Part shown: piece by piece, positions 35,827 to 48,480 of the stretch
How the letters are laid out: every line of letters begins with the position of its first letter
Numbering within the stretch: the first letter of the stretch is position 1
NCBI GenBank assembly: GCA_002914805.1
Contig: JXTB01000124.1
Span: 409,010-473,009, forward strand
Reading direction: 5' to 3'
DNA length: 64,000 nt
Source: Parasponia andersonii
Taxonomy: Eukaryota; Streptophyta; Magnoliopsida; Rosales; Cannabaceae
Translations under genes and position numbers: made by a program
The notes under the pieces: model-generated
The model's database searches: none
What the model was told of the DNA's origin: nothing
What the model saw: only the letters and a program-made list of their open reading frames with translations

Positions 35827-38800
35827 ATGTTGGCTGGCAAATCTGTGAAATGGGTTCTACTGCTTCTGCTGATCTCGATCTCTGTCTTAGACTTATCCAG
35901 CTCCGAACAACATCCCCGTTGGGCAGCTAAAAGAAGGCGCATGAGAGAGAAAGTTCGAAGAATGTAAGCCATTTCATCCATTACCCACTTCATATCTTCG
36001 ATTCCATTACCTTAATTCTCAATTATTTTTTCATTTCGGGTTTTGGGTATTGGTTTTTGGTCTTTTTGGCATCTGGGTACCAGTAATTCGATGAGTATAT
36101 GAATTCTAGCTTGAGTTTTGAATGTATCCGCTTACTGGGTTTCTGTTGTTGTTGTTGTTTGTAAAATTTTGCAACTTTTGAAGTTTGATAACTTAAGAGT
36201 CGTGGGAATTTTGTCATTTGCAACTATTGATGCCCAATTGCCTTTTCCAAGAAAAAAAATGCCGAATTGCACTTGTGAAATTTTAGGATTCATTGGATTT
36301 AGTTTGCCAACCAATGTGGAAATCAATTGAACTCGGAAAAAGAAAATTGAAACATTGAACTCGGAAAAAGAAAATTGAAACAACTAATTTAGCTACAGAA
36401 TGACTTGAAATTGTTTCTTCCGCTTTCAGGTTTTATCATGCATATGACAACTACATGAACTATGCCTTTCCGGTTAGCTTGCTTACCTTCTCCACCTTTT
36501 GTAAAAGACTCTGCTATTCTTGCGTGTCTTTATAATTTTTCATATCATTTACAGCATGATGAGCTAAAGCCTCTTACTAAAACTTTCACTGATTCCCTTA
36601 GTGAGCTTGGAAATCTCAAGGTAATTGTTTATCTATTCACATCATGGCTAATGGTTAGATTTAGAAGGAATGTAACTGTTTATCCTCTCAATTTTCAGCT
36701 TGAACACCTACCACATGACTATAATGGATCTGCCCTCACGCTCATTGAATCTTTATCCAGGTATGAGACAGGACTCAATATGGGTATATAGATTTTTAGC
36801 TCATGGGTCGAATTTTCTTATCAATATAGTTAAATCTAGTTATGCTGCAAATACGATGTTTCGTTCAATTTGGTGTCTATTTGGGCCACTTGCACCAATT
36901 TGGTTGATCAGCAATCTAATGCAGGAAAATTTCTTTGACAGCCTTGTTATTATGGGGAACAATACAGAATTTGAAAGGGCAGTTATTTGGCTGTCTGAAA
37001 ATCTGAAATTCGATGTTGATGCGAGGATAAATCTTTTTGAGGTATCTAATCAATGAGCTTTGTGAAATGGCTTTGATCTGGTTGATCCCAATGCTTCTTT
37101 TAATATACCTTTAGATTGTTCAACTGTTACAAGGGTGTTGTAGTTTATTTTTATGTATTGAGCGAACAAGTTATGTTTGAAGTTTTTTAATGGTGCTCTT
37201 GCCACTTGGTCTATTTGTAGTGCAACATAAGAGTTCTTGGAGGACTTGTATCTGCTCATCTATTAGCAACTGATTCTACAAGCAGGCTGGTTCAAGGAGC
37301 TTACAAGAATCAACTGCTTATTTTGGCTGAAGATCTAGGGAAACGCTTTTTACCAGCTTTCGATACACCCACAGGGTTGCCTTATGCATGGATCAACTTA
37401 AAGGTAATGCTCCAATTAATGTTGGCCATTCCTATTTATAAGACCTTTATTTGCAACTTGGGTATGGATTGCATACCTTTTGAACTTGGCTTGACTACCT
37501 TAATTATGCAAAAAAGATCATATTGGAATGGAGAATTTTCTCCTGTTATATGCTCCCTATTTCATATGAAAATTGAGTTATCAATTCAAAATATATGGAT
37601 TTTCGCTGTTTCAGATAGTTTACCCATTCAAATAACATTAGTATGAATTATACTGAAATTAACCAAATGGTCAATGATTAATTATGATTACATTATTGTC
37701 ATTGGAACTCAAGGGCTATTGTTGACTCGTTGAGTAGAAGTTAAATTTCTTTCTAACAGCTGAATATTGAGAAAGCTAAGATAACTTTGAGGCAGCATTC
37801 ACATGCCGCCCATAAGTTAATGCACAATCAATTTCATTCTAAGTACCTTCAGTATATACATACACCAAAGTCTTGGAGACTATGACACAAGTTAGTGTTA
37901 TTTCGTCTTGCTTGATTTTCTCAACCAAAAGATTTCTTAAATTCCAAATACGTGAAAATTTTTAGTGGTTTTGTTTGTAAGAAGGATGTATGACTCTCTG
38001 CATCAATGCAAAATTCTGTGGACAGTATGGAGTGATGGAGAATGAGACTACTGAAACAAGCACTTCTGGGTGTGGTGAGGGGCTTATCTTATTTAGTTTT
38101 AAGATGAGGACATCCTCAGATATGCTATCCTGAGATCTGCTGGTTTTCCATCTGGATTCAGGTTCTCTAATTCTTGAAATGGGAGCATTATCACGGTTGA
38201 CTGGTGACCCCAGGTATGAATCTGCAGCTTTACATGCTCTTCGTAAGCTATGGAGTATGAGGAGTTCATTGAATTTATTTGGAACAACACTGGATGTGGT
38301 AACTGGGGACTGGATCGAGTATTCATCTGGTATTGGGGCTGGTATGTTTTACCGGGACAGTGATATTTATTATGTGATTAAATTTGGATTGATCATGTGC
38401 TTCATGGGAGACCTGAATACACTGTTTTTAATCTTTGGATCGATCATGTGCTTCATGGGAGACCTGAATACACTGTTTTTAATCCAAATTAGCTAAAATT
38501 TATTCACCTGGAAAAGAAAAAGAGGCTAATATTCCATCACAAATCCTATCGATTACGAAATGAACCAGGCTAAGTGTGGTAGGTTCTGATGTTTAATTAT
38601 GCTGTTTCTTTACAGGAGTCGATTCATTTTATGAGTATCTATTCAAGGCTCACATTATTTTTGGGAAGGAGGAGTTTTGGAGAATGTTTCATTCTGCTTA
38701 TGTTGCTGTGCAGAAATATTTCAGACATGGTCCATGGTACTGCATTTATTTCTAGGTTTCTGAATATTATTCTTTACACACTGCATTTTCTCTGCAGCGT

Positions 38801-40572
38801 AAAAGTACTTTTGTAATTAAGAGCTAGTGATGATAAATTAGGTACCATGAAGCTGATATGAGGACAGGAAAAGCAACTTATTGGCAGCTTACAAGCCTAC
38901 AAGCTTTTTGGCCCGGCCTACAGGCAAGTAATTGGAGACCTTACACTATACCCAATGATGGTTTGAAACCTCAGAAAGAACTTTCTGATCTTTTTAATAC
39001 AAAATTTGGTCATCAGGTTCTTGTTGGAGATGTTGCAGCAGCAAATGCATCACATCGTGAGTTTTTCTATGTTTGGGAAAAGTTTGGAGTTCTCCCTGAG
39101 AGGTAACCTGCCTTGATAACTATTCTTGTTATGAGATCTTATATTTAATAGGCTGTAGCAGCTATTCCTTGGTTTCTCTTACTTTCCTCTGGAGGAGAAG
39201 AAATAAATCCTAAATCTCGTATTTTAAATCCTAATATGTATATGTCAAACCATGCAGGTACTTGTTAGACCATCAAATATTGCACCCTACAGAAAAATAT
39301 TATCCACTCCGCCCTGAATTAGCTGAGTCAACTTTCTACTTATATCAGGCAACCAAAGGTCTGGTTTTTGTTATCTATGGCTTACAATTCAGTTTTTAAG
39401 TGTTATGATTCTACAGTCATTGCCAATGTTTTGTTAAACACACAGATATCTGGTTCCTTTTATCTGGAATCCAGCTTATATGCTGACCATTTTATTAACC
39501 TGGGATGGAAATTCATTGATACCAAGGCGTTTTAGCCACCAAGTTGCTAGACAAGGCATTATTTATAGATGTTAGTTATAGTCTTTCTATTTTGACCATT
39601 TATACATTGTCCTATACTCTGAGGTTCGTAGGCATGCTTTCAAGCCTATCTCTTAAACACATTGCTTACAACTCCTTCTCAGATTTTGACATCATTATCC
39701 GATTGCTGCTCTTTGCATTCTGTCAGATCCATGGTACATAGAGGTGGGAGAATCAATCGTAAATTCTCTTAATTCATACACCAAAGTTGAAGGAGGATTT
39801 GCTAGCATTAGAGATGTGACAACCATGCAGTTGGAAGATCATCAACATAGTTTCTTCCTTGCTGAAACGTAAGCTTTATATTTACCCTTTCAATATGAAG
39901 AAACTACATGCAGTGCCAGAATTTCTCAGGTTCACATGTGTTTTGGGATTAATATATTTGCGTTCTGTAGGTGCAAGTATCTATTTCTTCTGTTCGATGA
40001 TTCGTTTCTGGTTGATCAGAACTATATTTTCACAACCGAAGGTCACCCCCTACCTGTTTTAAGTGCTTGGCATGAGAGACTTCCAGAGGCCTACATCCCA
40101 ACCAACTGGACATTCGTGAAGGTGTGTCTTCTACCGTACTGCATGTTGAGTAATTGAGTCACAACCACATTAAGAAAAACAACTATACACTACTTGATAA
40201 AATGTAGGAGATCCTGTGTAATTTCCTTTTCCTCACATGAGCTGATTGTCGCATGAATGAAATAGTTATTTCAGCTGCATGTAATTGTTAAAATCTGGCA
40301 ACAGAGGTAGTCATTTGACAAATGAAAATTTAATTTTGCAGAAGGAAAAGCAGGTGATGCGGGCGAGTGCAATGTCTTTGCAAGTGTGCCCTGCGACCGT
40401 GTTGAACACCAGAGAACATGGCAACCAACAAGTGGAGAGTGCTTGCCATGTTGCAGATATTCATGGGGACCATAGATGTTTAAGCGATGAAGACTGCGGA
40501 GTTGATTCAACCACTTGTAGACGAAGATCGTGTAGCATAGCTGGTTATTGTGGGTTATGGTTGTTCATATGA
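35827..40572 (+). CDS. MNS5: GH47 alpha-mannosidase-like protein of the MNS5/EDEM group
   Basis: Fifteen exons splice in phase to 577 residues: 35827-35963, 36430-36472, 36555-36620, 36699-36760, 36942-37041, 37221-37403, 38026-38074, 38162-38341, 38616-38736, 38842-38923, 39017-39102, 39258-39358, 39727-39868, 39971-40121, 40342-40572. A signal peptide (about residues 1-24) precedes the GH47 barrel: YHAYDNYMNYAFP, DTPTGLPYAWINLK, ATYWQLTSLQAFWPGLQ and FTTEGHPLPVLSAW, whose Thr ligates calcium in the family. A Cys-rich tail (CLSDEDCGVDSTTCRRRSC) ends the protein. Plant MNS4 and MNS5 trim mannose from misfolded glycoproteins in the ER, marking them for ER-associated degradation. The length matches Arabidopsis MNS5 (about 574). 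Intron 10 (38924-39016) uses a GC donor, is 93 bp and has no stop, so its retention would add 31 residues. Confidence 0.93.
38383..38484 (+). repeat. 51-bp tandem duplication in an intron
   Basis: Copies at 38383-38433 and 38434-38484 differ at one base. The pair is bounded by AATTTGGATT on the left and AATCCAAATT on the right, which are inverted copies. Confidence 0.92.
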
Positions 40573-42852
40573 CAAATTATAAAACCAAAGATTCTTTTTG
40601 ATACAAAAGAAATAAGTGAAACAACATAACACTTAACTGTAAATTGGCGTATATGTAATCTGCTCATTGGGATGACTAGAAAGGGGACAACTGCGTAGGA
40701 ATACATGTATCAGAAGCTCATGAATGCAGTTTGCTATTTAACATCATTCTTGAGTGATGAGTTTCACTTCACCTCATTGGATTTGTTTCTTGATTCGTGT
40801 AAAACAAGTGCTCTTATTAATTTTTTGGCTACACGATTTGAAAATTCATCTTTTACTTCCATCAAATGGTCATCGAGTTAGTATTACACTGAAGTGCTTG
40901 ATGGCCGATATCCATTGATCAACGTATCGCTTAGTTATATTTGCGTTTTATGCAAATGGTAATTTATTTTCCCTTGATTGGCCTTTGGCAGATTTACTTC
41001 TTGAGACGAGCTTATAGTTCTGAATTTGTGTAAATTGGATGATGCAAGTGCAACATTGAAGATGGTTCATCTTTGAGGGGGTTTTTTTTTTTTTTTTTTC
41101 CATCAACTTACTCGTGTAAAGAGAAAAAAAGAAAGTTGAATTCTTGAGGATCCTTATCTCTGAATTGGGTTGCCAAAAATTCTGAAGCCAGGGTGGTACG
41201 AAGAGCTAATGGCGGATCTAGCCGGAACCCATTGCTGAGTCACTTCTCACTGGTTAGTCAGTATCGGTCGACCAAACACTGATTTGGTAATGGACCCCAC
41301 CGTGCAATGGTAGACCACTTTTCATTCCCAAAATGATGATATGCAGCATGCTATTATGCTTTTTGACAGCAAATTTCACCCCCCTGCTTGATAAATGCCA
41401 ACGGCTGCAATTAGTCCTATTAAAACTACCACGTTCTTTCATGAGACTGAATTTCGATTATTACATGATTATTACATACTTAGATTGAGTAATATGTTTA
41501 TTTATACTCTTGTAAACTGAATATGGTGTTGCATAATTCGAGTTTATTGGTAAATTTTGGTATCCTGTAACTCAAAAGTTAGGTGCTTGAATCCCATTTT
41601 GCTTGTCACATTGTCTTAATTCCTTCCAAATGGTCGTATTTAGCAAAGGTTTACTTTCTATTCTTCTTGACAAATAAGATATTGACTGTTGCATATTCAT
41701 CACATCAATATTATGAAAGTATACTCAGATTTATCATCAAAACGAGACCATGATCATACTTGTTTTGATTATTTGTCATATCTTACGACTATGGTATGCC
41801 ATTTTAAACTTTTCCCACTCTTGCTATACCTTCTTTGCCTTAATTTGACTGTTTATTCTATCCCATAGTAGCCAAAGAAAAAAAATGGTGTCGGTGTGAG
41901 TTGTAATCGAGACATTTGAGGACGTATATAGGGGCCAAGGGGCCAAGCCAACTAAATTAACCCATTGTCTAATGAATATTAGTTGAAACATATGTACGAT
42001 ATATCCTCTACCCTGCTATCCCCACCTTTGCTGGATCATAGCTCAAGTTCATTCAATTGTGTCTTAGCTGTCTCACAATAAAAGTTCCAAATTGATCAGA
42101 ATTACATGTGCATTTGGACCCTCAACCACACATGGGGTGGATGGACACTCACACAAACCAACTATTACTATAAATGCACTACATGTGTTACTAATTTGCA
42201 ATTATCGTGTACATTATTGTTCTAATTAATGATCAGTATGGAAATTTTGTGGTAGTAAGAAAAATTATTCTTCCAATGGTGAATACGTTTTAGTTCTCAG
42301 ATTTTTATATTATTTGATTTAGATGTGACCACATTTTTTTAAAACTTTTTACCATATTCGACATTACAAATTTATAGAAATAAATATTATCGAGTTGAGA
42401 TAGAGAAACTCTAATAATGTAATTAAATTAGTGACTCATGTTGTAGGAATGATTGTCATCAGTTGATCAATATCTAAACAACGTAATTAACTAGCATAGT
42501 ACTAGTAGTACTCATACTCGGATATTTATGTACTTCAATACTTATGTGTACTGTAGTGTACTTTGTCTTGACATCAGAAGTTGGAACGCTGAGTCCAAAA
42601 ATTCTTTGAAGCAAATTTAAACAGTATACTGGTCATCAAATAACGTTAATCTGCAGATATTACAGGCTCTGGGGTTTTGTACTAGATTAAACATTGATTA
42701 GTAAATTTCAAAAGTATTCATACGAAAGTATGATATTTGACAGAGACAAACAAGATTAATTGTACCTACTAGAGGTTAAAATGTTGATTAATTACAAGTA
42801 AAAAGATTAAGGAGTGGACCAGCTCAGTAAAATAAGCATTAATGAAACTCTC
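40573..42852. other. Gene-free interval
   Basis: The first few hundred bases should be the 3' UTR of the mannosidase gene. A T run lies at 41081-41099. Bases 41150-41440 are less AT-rich but no frame has a recognisable domain. The right end holds the GASA promoter. Confidence 0.5.
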
Positions 42853-42918
42853 ATATATAAAGCATGCAGTGCCAACTTCAACATGGCTTCACTTGTTCTC
42901 TTCCGGGGCTTGGAGTAG
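42853..42918 (+). promoter_or_regulatory. TATA box and short upstream frame of the GASA gene
   Basis: TATATAAAG at 42853-42861 lies about 62 bases before the GASA start codon, a normal TATA distance for a short leader. An ATG at 42883 opens an 11-codon frame (MASLVLFRGLE) ending in TAG at 42918, four bases before the GASA ATG. Whether it is in the transcript depends on the start site. Confidence 0.45.
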
Positions 42919-42922
42919 TACC

Positions 42923-44191
42923 ATGGCGCTTCGTTTGCTTCTCCTCTTCGGGTTTTTGCTGCTCAGCTTTAGAGAGGTAAAAAGAGTTTATTTTCTTATT
43001 CATGAATTTTATGAGATAATTTAAGTTATATAAATAAATATACATATATATATGTATATATCTCTATTACATATATTGACACACGCCCAAAATAACAAAG
43101 AGAGAAAACATGCAGTTTTCATTGAGGTTTGGTTTCATATGCAGGTGTCATCTGATCCAAAGTTAGAAAAAGGACAATCTCTTCTTGGCCAGGTAAAGAA
43201 AAAAAGAACGGGGAAATTAGAATGTTTGTCCTTTTTTAATAAATGTTTGTTTGCATTTTTTTAATTGCTGAATAGTCGAATATATATATTTTTGTACTTG
43301 CTGCACCTACTTATATACTAGCTTTAGTTTATGCACTAACTATTATACACGTTAAATCATGTTTTACACTTATATGTACATATACACTGTGATACTGGTT
43401 TTTGATGCAATATTTTGATATGTATTTTTATTTCCTGAACTATAATGATAGTAGGCTTGTCTATGTTTGTTTGCAGCTTGTTTTGAGAGGTGGGAACAGA
43501 AAGAGTGTGCAAGACATAGGTGCGAATATCATTGTCTCTTCCCTTTTTCTTTTATAATGCTACAAATATACCAAACTCTTTACCTTAATTCTTGTACGTA
43601 CGTACTTTTCTTCAACCATATGTACCTCATTAATTCTCGTAATTGACACTGTTAAATAGGCATATAAAACCTAATAATGAGCATCTTATTGATCATTAAT
43701 TTTTTATACGCATACAATATTGGTTAACAAAATCAATGCCGTGTAGCTGGCAAAATTAATTTTGGTTAATACATGATTCAAGCTGCAATAAGAAGCAAAT
43801 TTTGGCTTTGTAAAATGGCCAAAAACAACATCGAGTATATGAACTAAAACTCATTAGCAAAACATAAAAACGGATAAAATGGCTTGTTAAAAACATATAA
43901 TTGATAGTGTAATGTAATTGACTGTAAGACAACATGACAATTAAGTTTTAATTTCCTTATAATTATCAAACTTTGTATTTGTTTAATTTTGTGTTCTATA
44001 TATCAGATTGTGGAAGGCTATGCAAAGAGAGGTGCAGCCTAAATTCGAGGCCAAATCGCTGCCACCGGGCGTGCGGCAGCTGCTGCGCCAAGTGCAAGTG
44101 CGTGCCACCGGGCACTTTCGGCAATAGGGAACTCTGTGGTAAGTGTTACACTGACATGACCACTCACCACAACCAAACTAAGTGCCCTTAG
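42923..44191 (+). CDS. GASA/snakin cysteine-rich peptide
   Basis: Four exons, 42923-42976, 43145-43192, 43477-43519 and 44007-44191, splice in phase to 109 residues. A hydrophobic signal peptide (about residues 1-21) and a variable linker (DPKLEKGQSLLGQ) precede the GASA domain. Its 12 cysteines follow the family spacing exactly: C-x3-C-x3-C-x8-C-x3-C-x2-CC-x2-C-x-C-x11-C-x2-C-x12-C, ending KCP. GASA peptides are secreted, gibberellin-responsive proteins that affect growth and redox state; snakins of the same fold are antimicrobial. The ATG at 42923 is chosen because it starts the signal peptide and lies downstream of a TATA box; an in-frame ATG at 42842 lies upstream of that box. No lesion is seen. 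The individual family member cannot be assigned. Confidence 0.93.
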
Positions 44192-44610
44192 TACTCCTCC
44201 ATAGCCATGAAGATCAATGTGGGACCAAATAATCCTATATCTGTACTGATTTATCTTTCTTTTGTGGTTTGGTTGGAGTGATGAGCTTTATTGTGGAAAA
44301 GTTCACTGTGTTTGTGTGTTTTCTCCTAATCTTTTTGGGCTAATAAATCCATGGTTTCTTTAATAAGTGCATATCATGATCTTTCTATACAATTTGATCT
44401 CACTGTCTCTACATTGTGCATAGTTAGAGAGAGACAGCGCTAATGGTGCAGGGCATATAATTGTCGTTTACTAGTACTGGAACTATCCAATACTTGATGT
44501 CGTTCAACTACAGAAGATGTCGTCTACGTTTAATGTCGGTCTATTTTATTTCTCTGCTTTGGGTAATTAGTTCTTAATGTTTTAATTTCCAAAATGTGGT
44601 AAATTACCAA
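44192..44610. other. 3' region of the GASA gene and TGTCG-rich DNA
   Basis: The 3' UTR is followed at 44461-44560 by a stretch with TGTCGTTTA, TGTCGTTCA, TGTCGTCTA and TGTCGGTC, resembling the cluster at 13126-13437. This suggests two ends of related transposons. Confidence 0.4.
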
Positions 44611-44632
44611 TATATATATATATATTATATAT
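44611..44632. repeat. (TA)n flanking copy 2 of the inverted-repeat element
   Basis: TA run with one interruption. Another (AT)n run follows the element at 44869-44884. Confidence 0.85.
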
Positions 44633-44635
44633 AAA

Positions 44636-44868
44636 GTTGTCAATCCAGCAGGTATTTTTTTTTTTACCTATATGTAGGTATTTTTTTTAACTTTCGGATC
44701 ATCATCTAATGGTGGTCTATCGGCTATAATGAATTGCATGAAAAGATGTGTATTATTAATATTATTTTTCTCTCTTATTTTTTATAATAAAAAATATACA
44801 TAACAAATTTTTATTAGTCAAAATGATACCTATGTGTAAGAAAAAAAAATACTTATTAGATTTGTGCC
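44636..44868 (-). mobile_element. (TA)n-associated inverted-repeat element, copy 2 (complete)
   Basis: Both ends are present as inverted repeats of about 45 bp: the left begins GTTGTCAATCCAGCAGG plus a T run and ACCTAT, and the reverse complement of the right begins GGCACAAATCTAATAAG plus a T run and CATAGGTATC. Its right half matches copy 1 in opposite orientation. It is 233 bp, non-coding and embedded in TA microsatellites on both sides. Confidence 0.65.
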
Positions 44869-45858
44869 ATATATATATATATATAAAATAAACGGTGGTG
44901 TTCTGTAATTTTAATCTGAATTTTAAATGTTGCAAATTAATATCTTAGGATTAAAAATTTATGAAAATTGATATCTTAAATTGATTTTTTGAATAATTTT
45001 AGCGAATAAAAGATAACAATAACATCTAAATTAAGGAAAAGAATAATGACTAATCTTAATTTTAATAGAAAGTATTATTATCTTTTCATAACTAAAATTA
45101 GTCAAAGAGTTACTTCATAGTACTATGAATTTGTATACAATTCGTAACTTCGGGAAATTATTTTGCAGAATACATTTCGAGATAAAATTACAGAATAACC
45201 AAATACTTAGTATACTTTTTTATAGTTTTCGCTCTAAAACGTCTGCGTTTTTAGGACTTTGGCTTCTTTCCCTTTAAGGACACTTTGTTATGAGACGCAT
45301 TAAAGCCCAAAATGACATCAAGAAATACAGATTGCTTTGAGCTTGAAGCGCGCCTCTTCTCCTCTATAGCCATCGATTTGGTTCTACTTATGGAGCTTCT
45401 TGTTGCGTCGGTTAATTCTATCAAAATACGAATTCAAAAATAAGAATTAATGAGAAAAATAAATTCATGGATAGTATGAATTGATCGTTATATTATTAAA
45501 AGGCTTCAAATTATATAACATGGTGTTGATGGAACTTGAGCAGGTGATTAATTTGAATTGCTTGTTTCGTGTTATGTATAATGAAGTGCTTGTGCATTCA
45601 AATGATACGTAATAATTATGTTTGAGATGCATGAATAAGGATGGTATGTAATACGATTCCACGTTTGGTACGTTGACATAAACATAGGAGTGGAATGTTG
45701 TTAGTAATCTACCAAAATAATTTACGGTACGAAGAGAGGAAAGGGTTTCTTATTCCTTGATGAACCTATATTGAGATTCCTCAAGAACCGCAAGAATTAG
45801 AAATACAATGATTGGCTACAAAAGGACTTTGGTTTAATAAAGAATATGATAAGTAAAT

Positions 45859-45860
<2 letters not shown>

Positions 45861-45899
<39 letters not shown>
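45861..45899. repeat. (GA)n microsatellite
   Basis: About nineteen GA units. Confidence 0.93.
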
Positions 45900-45902
<3 letters not shown>

Positions 45903-46712
45903 CGCTAGTTGGTAGTGGTTGATGATAAATTGGAACATCGCTATGTGACAATTGGTGGCCGTTACACTTCATGTCTAATAGCGCTAATCTCTTTTCCAAA
46001 ACTAAGAATACTTGGAATTTTTCTAAATTCGGATTGGGTCAAGCTTTTAGCTTATATTAAAATACGTTTATACATTGCTCTTGCGGCCCATAAACCATGT
46101 ACATAGCATAGCTCTTTCACTAACAATTTGGACTGTCCATGGACACATGCGTCAAAAAGGGTACGAGGAGAATATATTTAATTATAATGACAATTTAATG
46201 TTGCATAAAATGGTATTAACAATGCAGATAAAAGGTGGTGTTCTAGCATTATTCTTAAGAAGATAGTGATTTAGCTTGACAATACAAAAATATATAGAGA
46301 CATTATTCAAGACAAATAACAATTTTTTTTTCTCTCATAAGTATCACTTTTGGCAAGTGAACAGTCTCATAGTAAACCTAAAAACTTACTAAGAATTATT
46401 AACATCTTTTGATGCACTCACTTATACTGAAATATGATTATTATCTTTTGAAGATGAAGCAAAAAAATTCTATGCATTATAATTTATATGTCAAAAGATG
46501 TTGCCACACGTAGCACAACTCAATTAAAATTGTGCATGGGATGCATCGTCTTTAAGACTGAAAATTATTCTCCCAAGTTTGTGAAATCGAAGAGAATTTA
46601 TTTACAAGTTCATTATTTATGGAATATTCCGTTTAAATTAGTTATTACATTCTTCCGAACAATCTAACGAATTCGAGAAAAATGACTAGATGGTGGGGAC
46701 CACATTAGACAT

Positions 46713-46794
46713 CACGTGACTGGCCACTGGCTAGTTTAATTGATTACCAGCCACCACTTGTCAGAGTTCATCTCCTACCACAACCACACACGTG
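46713..46794. promoter_or_regulatory. Two G-boxes (CACGTG) in an orphan GC-richer patch
   Basis: CACGTG occurs at 46713-46718 and 46789-46794. G-boxes bind bZIP and bHLH factors. No gene follows within several kilobases, so this may be a relic or a chance pair. Confidence 0.25.
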
Positions 46795-48446
46795 GTACAT
46801 GCCAGCCAATGGCGCCCACAATTATGGGTACGTCGTGGAAGACCGTGGATCCACTATTACAGCGACTTAATCCTAATTAGTAATTACATAATGTTAATTA
46901 TCATGGCCTAGAATTGATCAAGTTTTGTTGAAACACATTATTGATGCTTAGCTTTGTCCTTACGCGACTCTCAATTCATAAATCGACGTATCATCAATAA
47001 TGCTTGAGGTGAGTCCCATTCGGGGGTTTTTTTATTTCTTTTTTCTTTTTTTCTTGAGTACTAGCTTGTTACAGCGGTTACAAGCTAAATACCATCACAA
47101 TCTTAAATTTTAGTATTTGACCAAAATATAGTTTTTCAATAGTGTACTATATTTGACATGATTTTGATATGGGATGTTATTTAAAACATTACTGCTATTT
47201 TACACGTAAAAAATTCAAATATTTCATAATATTATCAAAGCAAAATGTCCATATATACTTTTTATTAAATTTTATTTACAATTTTATTATTACTAAATTA
47301 TTGCAACCAATTATAATTTGGGGGAGAATCAAATTTATTTATAATCTATAGCCCAAAAAAACTTATAATGTCCCTGCCAAACAATTTTGGACCTGTTAAC
47401 ATAGTTTTAATCATATCGCTGGATATATGATTTAATAGATAGACTTTACTAACTTACCGAAATAAGGAAAATAGATAATGTTGCCAAATCTAATTAGATC
47501 TCAATAGAGGATTTTCAAAGATAAGATTGAAACTAGTAACGTATTAAAGCCTCATATTACTCAAGCATAACAAATATTATAAGCTTCAACGAAAAAAAAA
47601 AAACAAAAAACAAATATTATAAGCTTGGCAAGACTTTCTCGACCGGGCTCTTAAATATCGAAACCATTCTCGTGCTTTAATTGATGTTAGAAATTAGTAA
47701 CAAGATTTCAAAGCCTCTTAGTGCTATGAATTTTTGTGACTTGGGGAATATGAATTATGAGTTTGGATCTTTTCATATTAAAAGGAGGTGTAGTTACGAC
47801 TTTAGAGGTTACGAGTGATGTTTAGTATTGTATAAAAACTTTATATTGTATTAATTAAATATAATATTATGTTTAGTTATATTTTTAAATTATATTATTT
47901 AATATAATATAAAAATTATTATCTAATAAAAAAATTATATTATAATGTATTACATATTTTTATCTCTAATATAATATTATAGTATGCTCGTTCTTCTTGC
48001 TCGTATTAATATAATACATCAGAATATCCTATTGGCGGAACAAAGCTGATGCTTATAATTATCTTAAATTTAAATTCCAAGAATCGCTTTGTCACTTAGA
48101 CATGTACGGATGGATATTCTGTTGAGGAATATTTGGTTGGTCGGAAACTGTAAGTTCCAATATTAGATTTCCCAAATCTACATGGCCCTCAACTCTTTTA
48201 ACACTGCCTAACTTAGGTTAGCTAGGAATTTTGCTTGTATAATTGTATTCTGAAAAACGTGGAAACACAAAACTTGAGAAATGACATACTTATCCAACTA
48301 TCCTCTTGACTTTTTGTGTGTTTTTCCCATGCATGTGATGAAGAACAATACTGGTTTTTCACTTTGCAAACATTTTTTTCAGTCTATTTATTTTATGAAA
48401 CTTTAGTCAAAGACAACATGGGTTTTGTATCTACTTTGCAGTAACA

Positions 48447-48480
<34 letters not shown>

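Noticed and set aside
36462..37646. Frames at 36462, 36700 and 37323 within the mannosidase gene
   Set aside because: They run through exon-intron borders of the spliced gene and are partly intronic.
41263..41280. CGGTCGACCAAAC, similar to the copia palindrome
   Set aside because: A single imperfect copy outside any recognised element; likely chance.
42842..42976. N-terminal extension of the GASA protein from an upstream in-frame ATG
   Set aside because: That ATG precedes the TATA box, and the extension would bury the signal peptide.
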